NCBI RefSeq assembly: GCF_005887115.1 | Contig: NZ_PNCJ01000008.1 | Span: 62,001-126,000 of the forward strand | Reading direction: 5' to 3' | Origin: Pseudoalteromonas rubra | GTDB taxonomy: Bacteria > Pseudomonadota > Gammaproteobacteria > Enterobacterales > Alteromonadaceae | Length of the DNA stretch: 64,000 bases | Shown: piece by piece, positions 21,301-29,053 of the stretch | Numbering within the stretch: the first letter of the stretch is position 1 | How the letters are laid out: every line of letters starts with the position of its first letter | Position numbers and translations under genes: made by a program | Notes under the pieces: generated by a model | The model's input: only the letters and a program-made list of their open reading frames with translations | What the model was told of the DNA's origin: nothing | The model's database searches: none

Positions 21301-24300
21301 TTAGTGCGAAAGAATTATAGTCAAATTCAATTGGTCGTTTACATACGTCATTGCGGCACTGAGACACCTTATCTAGCAAACGTATACGATTGTTTGCATA
21401 TTCAAATTCAAGTTTGTAATTACTTAATTCAAAACCTCGGTGATTGCTAACTCGAACTCCAGTTAATTGAGCCGCTTGCTCCATTTTGGCACCGTCAATA
21501 TAACTCGAGCTAAAGACACCTGAATTGTCATAATTAAACTGCACCGTATTGCCACTGTATTCTATCCTATCCAGAACTTTCTCATTGAGTCCTAATACTT
21601 GTGCATTGGTGGCTTCGTTCGTATAGGAGTAGTAAATAGAGGTCTTGTCATTTTGTAGGTTGTCTGTCACCTTATGAAGAAGCCAAGTCAACACATATTC
21701 ATTATCATCCGCATTAGTAATGCGTACTTCACTGTTTTCTGTACCACCATAGTACCTAAATGAACCATCTTTCCCCCTGACAACAAACATATCCAGACCT
21801 GTTTCTGGGTGGCTAGCTAAAACAATGGTTTGGTGACTCTCTATTTCAGTTTCAAATGTTGCTAATGTCGTCAGACCGTCTATCGACTCGTTAACATCGA
21901 GCGGTATCAGACGCTGACCATCCAGGCAATAACGATCTTCATCGCTCAGTGTTATTCCCTTAAACTGTCCATCCTGGGCCCGAGTCTGTCGACATCGAGT
22001 AATGCTTGACGTGGCATTTAAACTCCATCCCAGAGCGAGATTAGTTCGCGATGTTTGAGAGTTGTAGTCAAGACTAACCGAAGGTTTAACCCCTGTAATA
22101 CCAGAAGGTAACTCCACTGGAATGCTATAGGTTGCTGAGCCCGACTCACTAACTCTAAAACTACCCACAGTTGGAGACAAACGAGCATGCTGCAAAAGCA
22201 CTTGGCTAGAAGGGGCAGTATTTTGTGCTTGTGTAAATGGCAATGAGATACTTGGCACTGATGTTTGTGTACTATCGTTGATAACAATACTTTCTTCATT
22301 TGAGAAGTTATTGCTACAGTGCAGAACTCGAGGGTTATTCAGTAAGGCTACACGTACACAAGCTTTTACTTTAAATCGATAATCGCCATTCTCATACTGT
22401 TTTGCCCACGAGGTAACATCGTCTGACACAGGACCTTCACCTGCACTGTGCGCTGCAATCACCTCTGCCCGGTAGTAGTCTTGATTTTGTTTTGATACAT
22501 ACAGCTCATATTCTTCCACGATACTATTTGCCGACATCGTAAGTCGCACTGTATCTGTACCTACTTTAGCAAGGGACAGAGACGGCGCAAGAAGGCCATC
22601 ACCCGGATCAACAGGGTTAGATCCCAGCTCAGCTTCAACTTGATCGCTTAAGCCATCACCATCTGAGTCGAAGTCATAGTAGCAGTCTTTCGAAACCAGG
22701 CAGAAATCATAGAAATAATACAACAAACTATTCGTAACAGAGTCATAGGTATTTCTTGCAGCACCAGCATGCAATAATGTAATGAACACTTCTGTTCTAG
22801 TTGTACCCTTTCTTAGCTGCTCAACCCAATAATGCTGATTTCCTCCACCAAGTACTTCGTCGCCATTCAGGGGGCCTATAAAGTACTGAAACAACATATT
22901 GATAAATTGAGTATCATCAGCATTGGTAAGTTCAGAGTTTGCATTTATAAGTGCACTGATAATTTCATTCAGTGAATAGCCGTTTTCATATAAATAGGCA
23001 AGCAAACTTAACTGGTCTTTGCTTGGCGACTGCTGCAAAATTACCAACATGGCTTTAGTTAACTGAACAATGTGCGTGTGTTCCTGGGTTGGTTCCCAAC
23101 GGCTTTTTTCCCACCTTTCAATGTGCTCTCTAAAAGCGTCATATAGAACCCCAAGATCACGCCACTTTATCGCATTGGCAGAAATCATGGAGCGGTCGAT
23201 AACATGTAACTCACCGTCTTCGGTCTTTACATAGATTTGCCCAGAAGCTGCAACATCGACCTGATGATTGATCCCTGCGGGAAAAGTGTACTGCCATTGT
23301 ACGTGACCGGACTCTTTATCTAACGAGTAGAGGTTGCTGTCCATAGAACCAACATATAAATTGCCGTCCTGATCCAGCTGGGCTGATGCGATAATTGGAC
23401 CTTTTGATGTAAATAACCAATCCTGAACACGCCGTAGAGAATCACTCGATTGACTTGGCCTGTGGCGTAGCTTATAGAACTGATGGTTTTCGGAACCAAA
23501 ATAAATGAGGTCATCATCAGACACGCTCTCGACTAAGGGTCGAGCAACGACTTTGGCAGGTATATCATCTCGGCCGCTGTTGTTCGTCTCAGGTTCATGT
23601 AACCAGAGTTTATCCAGTTTATCTCCCCGTACTTTATACCCCGCAAGACCCGTTTCTCTCCCGACATAAAGGTAACCGTTATCACTTATGGTAATCTGGC
23701 TGTCTAATAAATCCGGCTGACCACTGCTGCCTGTTGAATCAACAGAAAGTATACTCTGAACATATTTTCCACTCTCTTTAACACCATTCGTTGCAAACAC
23801 CTGTAAGCCACCCTGTGTGAGGCCTAGATATACCCGCTTATCAAAGTTGACTGTTAGAGTATTGTTACTAAAACTCTGATTGGTCGCAGTGAAGATCTCT
23901 CCTGTTGCACGGATCCGCGCACGGATCTGACTTTGGTCTGCATGCAAAAATAGACCTGAGATATAAAAAGAAACTAAATCACCGCATTGAACTTGTGTGC
24001 AATCAGTCGCAGTAACAGACTGCAGAATAGGTATCATATGATCGATTGTGAGTTGCTGTCCTGCAGTGCACAGATCCATTGCATTACACGCGATTAGCTC
24101 ATAAGTGTACTTACCCTTTTCGAGCAACGAGAGCGTCAACTGATTTTCACTCAGCTTTGCTGTTTCTTTATTAGCTACTTTTCCTTTATCGCTTGGTAAC
24201 CCAGCCCAGGACATTACTTTGTAATAATGGGTAACCCCATCATTATTGTCAGGCCATGTTAGTGTATATTGACCACCAACCTGTCTAGGGTGGTGATTGA

Positions 24301-26395
24301 AACGCGGTGGCAGTGGTTTCGCTATCGTATGTTCAATATCTCTTAATTCACTCAGTGTTACATCTCCGCGGGTTTGCAGCGACGGATTTTGATCAAAATA
24401 GTTAATTCCTACTACTTCAAACTGGAGCGATTGACCATGCATATTGGTTGTCGTAGGGAAAAAGAGCTCTACCTTACTTTTACTAGCTACTAATGTGTTG
24501 TTCTGATGGTCTCTTCCATTTAAACGTGTTGTTATCGCAAATTCGCGAGTGAGGTCGAACTGACTGATAATCAACTTATAACCGTTATCCCCATTGACAA
24601 CTTCAAGCTTTGGCGAAATCGGTTTGTCTGGTACTGGGTGACTAACCGATATCTGGCCAACATTTTTAGTGATAGAAGCCCCCTGATCATCTGTCAGAGT
24701 CAGGCTGAGAGTTCGGTTCGTTCCAAGGTGGTTCGCATTCCAACTAATGGTAACTTGCTTAGTATTGGCCTCAGAGTCCGTCATCGGCAACCCAGTCACG
24801 GGAATTTCTGGCGAAATAGAGGCATTACGTATTTCGGCCTCATTGCTAAACAAGCTGTAAGTATTTATCTGGTTGGATGCATTAGAAAATTTGGCAACAT
24901 TGATAGTAAGCTCTATGGTATCGCCAACACGATAAGATCTGTTTGTCAGACTGTTCGCCGAAAACCCAAAGTGATTCTTAAAGTTCACGGTCTTATAGGG
25001 TGGGGTACTCAATGTTGCACCATCACCATCGACTACAAATAGTGTGAAAACAACCCTACCATTCTCCATGCCAGCCTGAGCATGGTTATAGCTTACTGAG
25101 CAAGGGAACGTTGTATCACTCTCACTAAAAGTACATGTTTTTATTGGAGCATCGCAGACTCGGCTAAGCTGGCTAATATCTGCACAAATTTTAGCTTCAC
25201 GAATGTAAGTATCGTCACTCATGGACGCAGAGACATGAATATTCTGATCAATAAACGCTGATTCTAAGCTGACTGCTAAGTTTGCCGACGGCAAAGCATT
25301 GATCCTTACATTCTTAGTTTGTTCAGCAAACCCACCACTTTTGTCTGTCACAGAAACAGTTGCTGAAAAATTATTACTTCCATTACCCGGCGCAGCGGCA
25401 AATGCCAGACCTGAACAGCTGATTTCAGTTGCACTGAAACTACATTTGTCATGAGAGCTGTCAATGAGTGCCCCATTGACTTCTAGAGAAGACTGATTTA
25501 ACTGGTTTTCGGAGGATTCATCCACATCACGAATCGTAAAGTCAATATATACGTTTTGTCCGGAGCCGACAGATGAACCTGATAAGTCGTTTCCAAAACT
25601 GTCTTTTAGCTTAAAATTACTAATAGTCGGATTAGTGTTTTCTTCGAATATAACAATGTTGATTGCTTTTTCAGTCACATTGGCAGGATACCTGTTATCA
25701 AACGCTTTAAAACCATAGGTGTACTCACCGACAGGCAAGTCGCCGGCCTTAATTTGAATGTAGCAAGGCGTATTGATAGTTTTGGTACATGTCCCCTCAC
25801 CAGGGCTGGGAGGATAGGGCCAGATTATCCCCATGTATCTTTTCCAGGAAAAATAGCTAATTGGGTTTGGGTTGTTCTTAACAGTACCAGTAATTTTAAA
25901 GTTCTCTTTTGTGGAAAACCGTGTTTTGTTTGGTGAAATCGAAGACACTATATGGAAATTTGTTGGTTCAGCAGTAACCTTAACCGTTCTTTTGCAGACG
26001 ATATCGTTACTACCAACTATACCGTTAGCAGAAAAAGAAAAATGGGCATAAATCTCATGTGTGCCAACCTCCAGTGTCTTACCATAATGCACACTTGGTC
26101 CCCAGATAAAGTTTCCTGTAGGTACAACATTATTTGTAATCCACGCTGGAAAATCAGCATAATTCACTCCCAAATTGACGCTACCATGCATCACTTTATC
26201 AAAATAAAAGATGACTCTTCCGTATCTATTAATGGCATCGATAAATGGTTGAGTAGGAAATCTTCCACTGGATGAACCAGGATTGCCTTTTTGCACTTCT
26301 ATCGTGGTATCTGGGCAGCTAAAATTGCCGGCGGTAGCCAAAGAGGAGAAAAACAGATACGCCAAAAAAACAAGGCTGCTTATAATATGTTTCAT
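15287..26395 (-). CDS. Giant secreted SpvB / FG-GAP / RHS-repeat protein (3702 aa)
   Basis: A Sec signal peptide (~1-23, ISSLVFLAYLFFSSLATAG) is followed by tandem beta-sandwich/Ig-like domains (to ~880), a PQQ-type propeller-like region (~900-1080) and a Ca-binding motif FDSDGDGLSDQVEAELGSNP near 1248. An SpvB-type domain starts near 1405 (GSATYSIPVELP, PSVSLDYNSQ). Seven FG-GAP-like Asp-rich motifs lie between ~1725 and ~2110, for example DFNGDGFADLVF and DYNRDGVPDLMF. YD/RHS repeats run from ~2450 to ~3300, then the RHS core GRIYDTSTGRFMQADP. After DPSGY near 3358 comes a Gly/Ala-rich hydrophobic region and a unique ~150-residue tip, the usual toxin position. The ATG at 26395 has AGAGGA upstream and overlaps the preceding stop as ATGA; an ATG five codons earlier lacks this signal. 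Function as a polymorphic toxin or surface adhesin is inferred. Confidence 0.88.
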   Translation of the reverse strand: MKHIISSLVFLAYLFFSSLATAGNFSCPDTTIEVQKGNPGSSSGRFPTQPFIDAINRYGRVIFYFDKVMHGSVNLGVNYADFPAWITNNVVPTGNFIWGPSVHYGKTLEVGTHEIYAHFSFSANGIVGSNDIVCKRTVKVTAEPTNFHIVSSISPNKTRFSTKENFKITGTVKNNPNPISYFSWKRYMGIIWPYPPSPGEGTCTKTINTPCYIQIKAGDLPVGEYTYGFKAFDNRYPANVTEKAINIVIFEENTNPTISNFKLKDSFGNDLSGSSVGSGQNVYIDFTIRDVDESSENQLNQSSLEVNGALIDSSHDKCSFSATEISCSGLAFAAAPGNGSNNFSATVSVTDKSGGFAEQTKNVRINALPSANLAVSLESAFIDQNIHVSASMSDDTYIREAKICADISQLSRVCDAPIKTCTFSESDTTFPCSVSYNHAQAGMENGRVVFTLFVVDGDGATLSTPPYKTVNFKNHFGFSANSLTNRSYRVGDTIELTINVAKFSNASNQINTYSLFSNEAEIRNASISPEIPVTGLPMTDSEANTKQVTISWNANHLGTNRTLSLTLTDDQGASITKNVGQISVSHPVPDKPISPKLEVVNGDNGYKLIISQFDLTREFAITTRLNGRDHQNNTLVASKSKVELFFPTTTNMHGQSLQFEVVGINYFDQNPSLQTRGDVTLSELRDIEHTIAKPLPPRFNHHPRQVGGQYTLTWPDNNDGVTHYYKVMSWAGLPSDKGKVANKETAKLSENQLTLSLLEKGKYTYELIACNAMDLCTAGQQLTIDHMIPILQSVTATDCTQVQCGDLVSFYISGLFLHADQSQIRARIRATGEIFTATNQSFSNNTLTVNFDKRVYLGLTQGGLQVFATNGVKESGKYVQSILSVDSTGSSGQPDLLDSQITISDNGYLYVGRETGLAGYKVRGDKLDKLWLHEPETNNSGRDDIPAKVVARPLVESVSDDDLIYFGSENHQFYKLRHRPSQSSDSLRRVQDWLFTSKGPIIASAQLDQDGNLYVGSMDSNLYSLDKESGHVQWQYTFPAGINHQVDVAASGQIYVKTEDGELHVIDRSMISANAIKWRDLGVLYDAFREHIERWEKSRWEPTQEHTHIVQLTKAMLVILQQSPSKDQLSLLAYLYENGYSLNEIISALINANSELTNADDTQFINMLFQYFIGPLNGDEVLGGGNQHYWVEQLRKGTTRTEVFITLLHAGAARNTYDSVTNSLLYYFYDFCLVSKDCYYDFDSDGDGLSDQVEAELGSNPVDPGDGLLAPSLSLAKVGTDTVRLTMSANSIVEEYELYVSKQNQDYYRAEVIAAHSAGEGPVSDDVTSWAKQYENGDYRFKVKACVRVALLNNPRVLHCSNNFSNEESIVINDSTQTSVPSISLPFTQAQNTAPSSQVLLQHARLSPTVGSFRVSESGSATYSIPVELPSGITGVKPSVSLDYNSQTSRTNLALGWSLNATSSITRCRQTRAQDGQFKGITLSDEDRYCLDGQRLIPLDVNESIDGLTTLATFETEIESHQTIVLASHPETGLDMFVVRGKDGSFRYYGGTENSEVRITNADDNEYVLTWLLHKVTDNLQNDKTSIYYSYTNEATNAQVLGLNEKVLDRIEYSGNTVQFNYDNSGVFSSSYIDGAKMEQAAQLTGVRVSNHRGFELSNYKLEFEYANNRIRLLDKVSQCRNDVCKRPIEFDYNSFALSTNYQAFSTIFSTSGSNKLAAMTLIDTQGDGTAEIATLEKVGDRRYELCFWEGNTYETPSKIDCQSINRFDNEESVGIQVIDANGDGKQSLWINLQDKYNPSHTSNNYYWKRAYLDAGVIQLTSLPLSDHYAPFIKNSNAADFNGDGFADLVFQQKEVSLNSSSHWYSLFSNRNELFVALYDPGLGKFLRPQMVYSSKPGSYSQLTQKNTPWFAMDVNFDGLADIISLKCPANNCAEHEASSVFANFNQGVTSSGRLRALTSNAITSSSAKHIEHVTPADFNGDGLIDFVYLKTSLYNDKVKEWRVMLSKSSSRILFEDKHLGWAKTDPMQDALLSEKIAPLAMDVNKDGKLELYFFVEDNNPVSPDWTKFTWHPEEEKFEESGLYSPFTTPGLDLEKGDYAFFSDYNRDGVPDLMFKAGGKVVVKYNLSQSPFAGYLSDITQGYGNKTSVQYSVMTDSGIYKPIPSSQYDSDFSEDLFDQSLFKTQGLKIMPVNGAMPLVSSVMTDSPSSQDETLRSEVRYNYEGALAQFGGRGMLGFKSLTTVNIKDGQQFSTTTRYHQAFPLTGMPARTVKAYNGTVISSAVNDYYLKSNSHSSGRTYQVYNQLAKECASLINMNAGAAIGSSQCSSTQTQQDAYGNVTKTISKQLADNRSAPIVDLSNDEAWRSIDSLSVASPLSSVTTSNNYGATDSYKKLGRLVSSTVTHSAIDKTDHTLTSNFTYYGASHANAYMLESETIAQGKGCKFELTTNYQYDDLGNLKQKSTSNSACDSDDKQTRITETIYDSEKRYPLYSRQKANKEEPSTAGNVLWAKSSQVEARNAFGLPTEVRTVNGTRVTTLYDVFGSKIGTYSASGAQSYQYLTACQDSDKCVAQVNKVVNGELAEKQFMDRMGRVYKTSTVTVLGTWLDTTVEHDQYGRALKQQAPGSAEITYSYDAFDRVTSTTDNNSQVTTTYTQSDLVSTVELSGAGVSTGKQTTTTTKNALGQVESVTDAKGNVLRYTYDSRGKQLTVYSSADNMILIDNSYDLLGRSETAKDVDRGDWSYEYNAFGELIKQTDARGVATHIKYDLLGRKVRQWHTQPNSMSANSTYIEQTDIVYEGESQWHFGTLAENVHQLQSATQGDDWAQYYYYDTFGRTAATLTALETQQCVDGVVFNTRLNDLRIKQGYNNPNTPSRDLSDPLSSRCVIQQMAYDEFGRVSYQFDDYRRLESGEYIDARGVRNTYQHGQVAQTHEAREGQYGQQYYEVQSLNARGQVTQYKKGNAIMAVSYDDAGMVKTIASTNYRHIQADSYSFDGMGNLLSRAQIALPEQNYEYDLLNRVTHIENKELFRYDANGNLRSKANFSSSGLNGSCTVINEKWSQHYGQGEAPRHAITSRSYNTGDVDNSCSSTPIILPPPIDIGPILPPGDALYSADIGVQSASANTDRTVTERFTYDKNGNQTKLYIDGSGYRSIDYTARNKAANIIVDGKVVRFSYDANNRRYKRVDDSQTIYYVGALELTVSSTESGDNTPFIKRYIGNDAQQKYFMNGNSAMQWMFTDHQGSIIAVTNRNYELLARYSYDVFGAQKYKGPQNLVDTLNFSTAQRIFDTVSDNFRGYTGHEPVKIGSDSRIIHMNGRIYDTSTGRFMQADPVVQAPSNLQNYNAYSYVLNNPLSYTDPSGYLFKKLWKKIKPFIGAIAAIAVSLYCQVCGATMWNAAMTGAAIGASSAAINGGNILKGAILGGLSGAAFQQIGANFNGPEGSGFFAEGGIGHIATHGVAGGVMSVLQGGKFGHGFVSAGLTKALNINGIVGTAAKDAGIRVALAAIVGGTISKVTGGKFSNGAITAAFAQAFNGEKYASKIEARKELMHKVNDTYELKALQPNNQRFEELSVAGYTADYEERSVFGDSEEYFTHLGPEQSFKNGVAPLTNVAGGANGKLHVRSSLPGADNYTLDAKVIRTSYDSGMVENLRNVWQAQSLDYGHYSENYNAIPVYVQSSEGTIYRFLHNQKTLSWDSISDVNK

Positions 26396-27816
26396 AGTGT
26401 TCCTCTCCATAGAACTGTCATAGGTTGCGCTAACCCTTGTTGACCAATGGCCAGCACCCCAAAGCTTTGAGATTGCTGAACAACCTGTGTCGTGGGAATA
26501 GCGACACCAAGCACATGGTTTTGTTCTTTAATCAATATCTGCTCATCGAGACCTTCAATTCTTTTCCTGTTGAGAAACAGTGTGGGCGTATTTATCAATG
26601 GAAGCGATAATTGTTCTGCCAAAGTAAAACTTTGTGGTTTAGGCGTTAGGCTTTGCTGGTCAAATATTCGAACACTTCCATCATAATAGAATGCGTAAAT
26701 ACCACTGGCTTTTTTCTCAGAGCCCGCGAATGATTCTAAAAATTTGACCGAGTAATCACCATCATTATTGACGACAATCGGGCTAGCGAGCAGACTGCCT
26801 TCATAATAAGGTGAACAGGTTTGGCTTTGTTTGTCCTTTAACCTAACCTTACAAACTCGTCCCATATTTTTTTCATTTGTTTCACTATAGAATACATAGC
26901 CTTCTGTAATACTAGGAACACTGTTAATAACCCCTTCCAAATTGATAGACCATTCCTGGTGCCAAGTAATGGGTTTTTCTGACTCTTTATGCGCTCGGAA
27001 AAAATATAACGCGCCATCATGAGTTGAAAAAACGAGGTGGTGTTCGTTTTGTAAAATAGTGCGCTCGATGATATCGAGGTCTAAGCCAAATAAAGGTTGC
27101 TTGTATTCACTTTGCTTCCCTTTTTGCAAAAAAGGGTTTGCCCTTAATGTGGCAACATCAAGAACTGTAGAAATATGCTCTCCATTGAATCCTTTGACTG
27201 TTAGAGTAAAACGTGAATCAGCGTACACGCTAAAAGTGTGGGAGCTGGTATCCAGCAATGTAACTTGATGTGAGTTAATAACACCGTTTTGGGTATGCGT
27301 TATAGCAGCACTTGTCGCGCCAGAAAGCTGCCAGCCCAGCTTCACTACAGAGCCAACCTCAACTGCAGCATTGCCTTGTATATAAAAAGCGTTTATCGCC
27401 AGTGCATCACTCACATTTACATTGGCTTTGTTGCGGATTGAGCACCCATATCTATGGCACGCCACAACTCTAAAACTACCGCCCCCCTGGTATCGATAAT
27501 GAGTTGATACGACGTTCGAAGCCACTAGCTGCCAGGTTTGGCCATCAAACTTGAGTATCTGATAGTAGTCGGCCTGTGGAGAGGGTGTCCAGGCAAGGTC
27601 GGTATAGCCACCAGCCTCTTTAGTGGAGAGCTTTACGACAACATCTGGTGTTAATTCGATTGGAATAAATGTGGTTATGCCACCCACTAAAATTGGCGCA
27701 TACGCCTGCTCAAACTCAGTTTGACTGCTTGCGTGCACTATGTAAGTGAAACACAAGTTAGTCAGAGCAAATAGTAAGGTAAGTGTGGCTCTGCCCGGAA
27801 AAGCGCTTATCATCAT
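26392..27816 (-). CDS. Secreted beta-propeller-like partner of the RHS protein (474 aa)
   Basis: The signal peptide (~1-30, TLLFALTNLCFTYIVHASS) is followed by a fibronectin-III-like domain (~65-130, YYQILKFDGQTWQLVASNV) and an Ig-like domain (~140-215). A C-terminal half (~225-474) resembles the repeated blades of a propeller (LVFSTHDGALYFFRA, GIYAFYYDGSVRIFD). The first domains resemble modules in the N-terminal third of the downstream giant protein. The stop overlaps the giant gene's ATG by 4 nt, so the two are translationally coupled and probably act together at the cell surface or outside. AAGGA precedes the paired ATG codons at 27816/27813. No enzymatic motif was seen. Confidence 0.8.
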   Translation of the reverse strand: MMISAFPGRATLTLLFALTNLCFTYIVHASSQTEFEQAYAPILVGGITTFIPIELTPDVVVKLSTKEAGGYTDLAWTPSPQADYYQILKFDGQTWQLVASNVVSTHYRYQGGGSFRVVACHRYGCSIRNKANVNVSDALAINAFYIQGNAAVEVGSVVKLGWQLSGATSAAITHTQNGVINSHQVTLLDTSSHTFSVYADSRFTLTVKGFNGEHISTVLDVATLRANPFLQKGKQSEYKQPLFGLDLDIIERTILQNEHHLVFSTHDGALYFFRAHKESEKPITWHQEWSINLEGVINSVPSITEGYVFYSETNEKNMGRVCKVRLKDKQSQTCSPYYEGSLLASPIVVNNDGDYSVKFLESFAGSEKKASGIYAFYYDGSVRIFDQQSLTPKPQSFTLAEQLSLPLINTPTLFLNRKRIEGLDEQILIKEQNHVLGVAIPTTQVVQQSQSFGVLAIGQQGLAQPMTVLWRGTL

Positions 27817-28333
27817 ATATATCCTTTGATCGCTTAAACTGTATCCAACTTCTATTATTTATTATCAATGAGCTATTTTATTTTTCTCATTTATCCACTT
27901 TTATCAACCACCAAACATCAACAAGATGTAAACAAAACATAAGGAAGGCGATATAATTAGGAAAACACCCCATTGTATTGTTCACTTTGCATTCAGGTCA
28001 ACAAGAAAAGTGTTTATCTATTAACCTAAGGTGAGATCAAAACCGAGATGTCTTTAATATGACATTTTCCTTAAATGTTTCTGGAAGACTTCTCTGTTAA
28101 ATTCTTAATTTTGACATCCACGAATTTTATACGGCTCCCAGCCCCTGATGAATCAATTCATAACATGCAAAATAGATGCATATTATTATTTATTTCATCG
28201 CAACCTGAGTTACAAATTACCCATTGCAGGAAATAGCAATAGGCGCCCGGTGATCCGTCTTTTAAGTGATGCTATAGGTGTATCAAGCGGAACCGGCTTT
28301 ACCTTTAAAAAAATAAACAAAGGAATAAACAGC
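27817..28333. other. AT-rich divergent intergenic region
   Basis: About 517 bp between the divergent 474-residue secreted protein and the XRE-type regulator gene. It is strongly AT-rich and must hold promoters for both. No operator palindrome or -35/-10 pair could be assigned with confidence. A reading frame runs in from 28148 ahead of the regulator but has no good ribosome binding site. Confidence 0.4.
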
Positions 28334-28567
28334 ATGGATTTCTTTTCCCGTTATATTACCGGTGATGACCTGAGAAAATTAAGAAAGAACAAAGGGGTGA
28401 CAACGCAAGCGATGGCAACTCAGTTGGGGGTTTGTCGTAAGACTTACGAAAACTGGGAGCGAGATGTGGGCCAACCAAAGCTCAACCAGTTCTTTGCCAT
28501 GGTGACTTTTTGCTCTGTAGATGTATCTGACTTTTTGACCAAAATACGCCAGCACGGTCAAGCCTGA
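28334..28567 (+). CDS. Small XRE-family helix-turn-helix regulator (77 aa)
   Basis: The protein contains an XRE/Cro-type helix-turn-helix at residues ~9-55: LRKLRKNKGVTTQAMATQLG, then VCRKTYENWERDVGQPK, where YENWERDVGQP is the typical end of the recognition region. The ATG at 28334 is chosen because AGGA lies nine bases upstream; an in-frame ATG at 28148 would add 62 residues of low-complexity, unrecognised sequence. It is divergent from the giant secreted-protein operon, so it could regulate that promoter, but this is inferred from position only. Confidence 0.75.
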   Translation: MDFFSRYITGDDLRKLRKNKGVTTQAMATQLGVCRKTYENWERDVGQPKLNQFFAMVTFCSVDVSDFLTKIRQHGQA

Positions 28568-28603
28568 CCCTAAACAAATCTGTATAAATAAGTAACTAAG
28601 CTT

Positions 28604-28712
28604 TAGGCGAATTAGCCTCAGTGATGACACTGCTCATGTGTAGCTATCGCTGAGGCATCACCCCATGTTAGCAAAAGAAACAGGCTCATTTTTATACCTA
28701 AGGATAAAATCG
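28604..28712 (+). repeat. Degenerate relic of the MITE-like repeat
   Basis: This stretch aligns with the internal part of the repeat at 712-932 in the same orientation. Shared landmarks are TTTAGGCGA / TTTGAGGCGA, a GACACTGCTCA / AACACCGCTCA block, GCTATCGCTGAGGCA and TATACCTAAGG. Both terminal inverted repeats are missing or decayed, so it is an old, truncated copy. Confidence 0.65.
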
Positions 28713-29000
28713 CAAGAGCGCTCTTCCTGACACGTTTATCTGTAAATTAAATTTTTTAAATCAGTGAGTGCTAATGGCCGAGAACAGATATTTTACTGGC
28801 AAAGCCGTCCTGGCTGCTTAGCCTTTGTCGTATCCTACTCGTTATGTTGGGTCCGAAAGTCTGACTTCCTGTGTTCCATGAAGCCAAAAACAAGATGCCG
28901 TGCTTGTCTCTAGTAAAACAGGTTGTTACCGTCATAAAACAACTAAAGTACGTCCTGTTTAAGCAACCGTTAAAATACAAAGCTGCGAACTCAGCACATA
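28713..29000. other. Intergenic stretch without a supported gene
   Basis: Roughly 290 bp between the repeat relic and the terminator of the minus-strand lipoprotein gene. Short frames on both strands lack ribosome binding sites and recognisable products. Nothing else was identified. Confidence 0.4.
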
Positions 29001-29028
29001 AAAAAGCCAGTCAAAACGTGACTGGCTT
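29000..29028 (-). terminator. Terminator of the large lipoprotein gene
   Basis: GCCAGTCA (29006-29013) pairs with TGACTGGC (29019-29026). On the minus strand the stem is followed by six T residues (29005-29000). It lies 26 nt beyond the stop codon at 29054. Confidence 0.88.
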
Positions 29029-29053
29029 CGGGTACCTGGCTGAAAAATTTGAG

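Noticed and set aside
28148..28333. Upstream extension of the XRE regulator gene by 62 codons
   Set aside because: The extension is unrecognised and lacks a Shine-Dalgarno, while AGGA precedes the internal ATG at 28334.
28771..28980. A 69-codon minus-strand frame
   Set aside because: No ribosome binding site, no family resemblance, and located in a decayed intergenic region.
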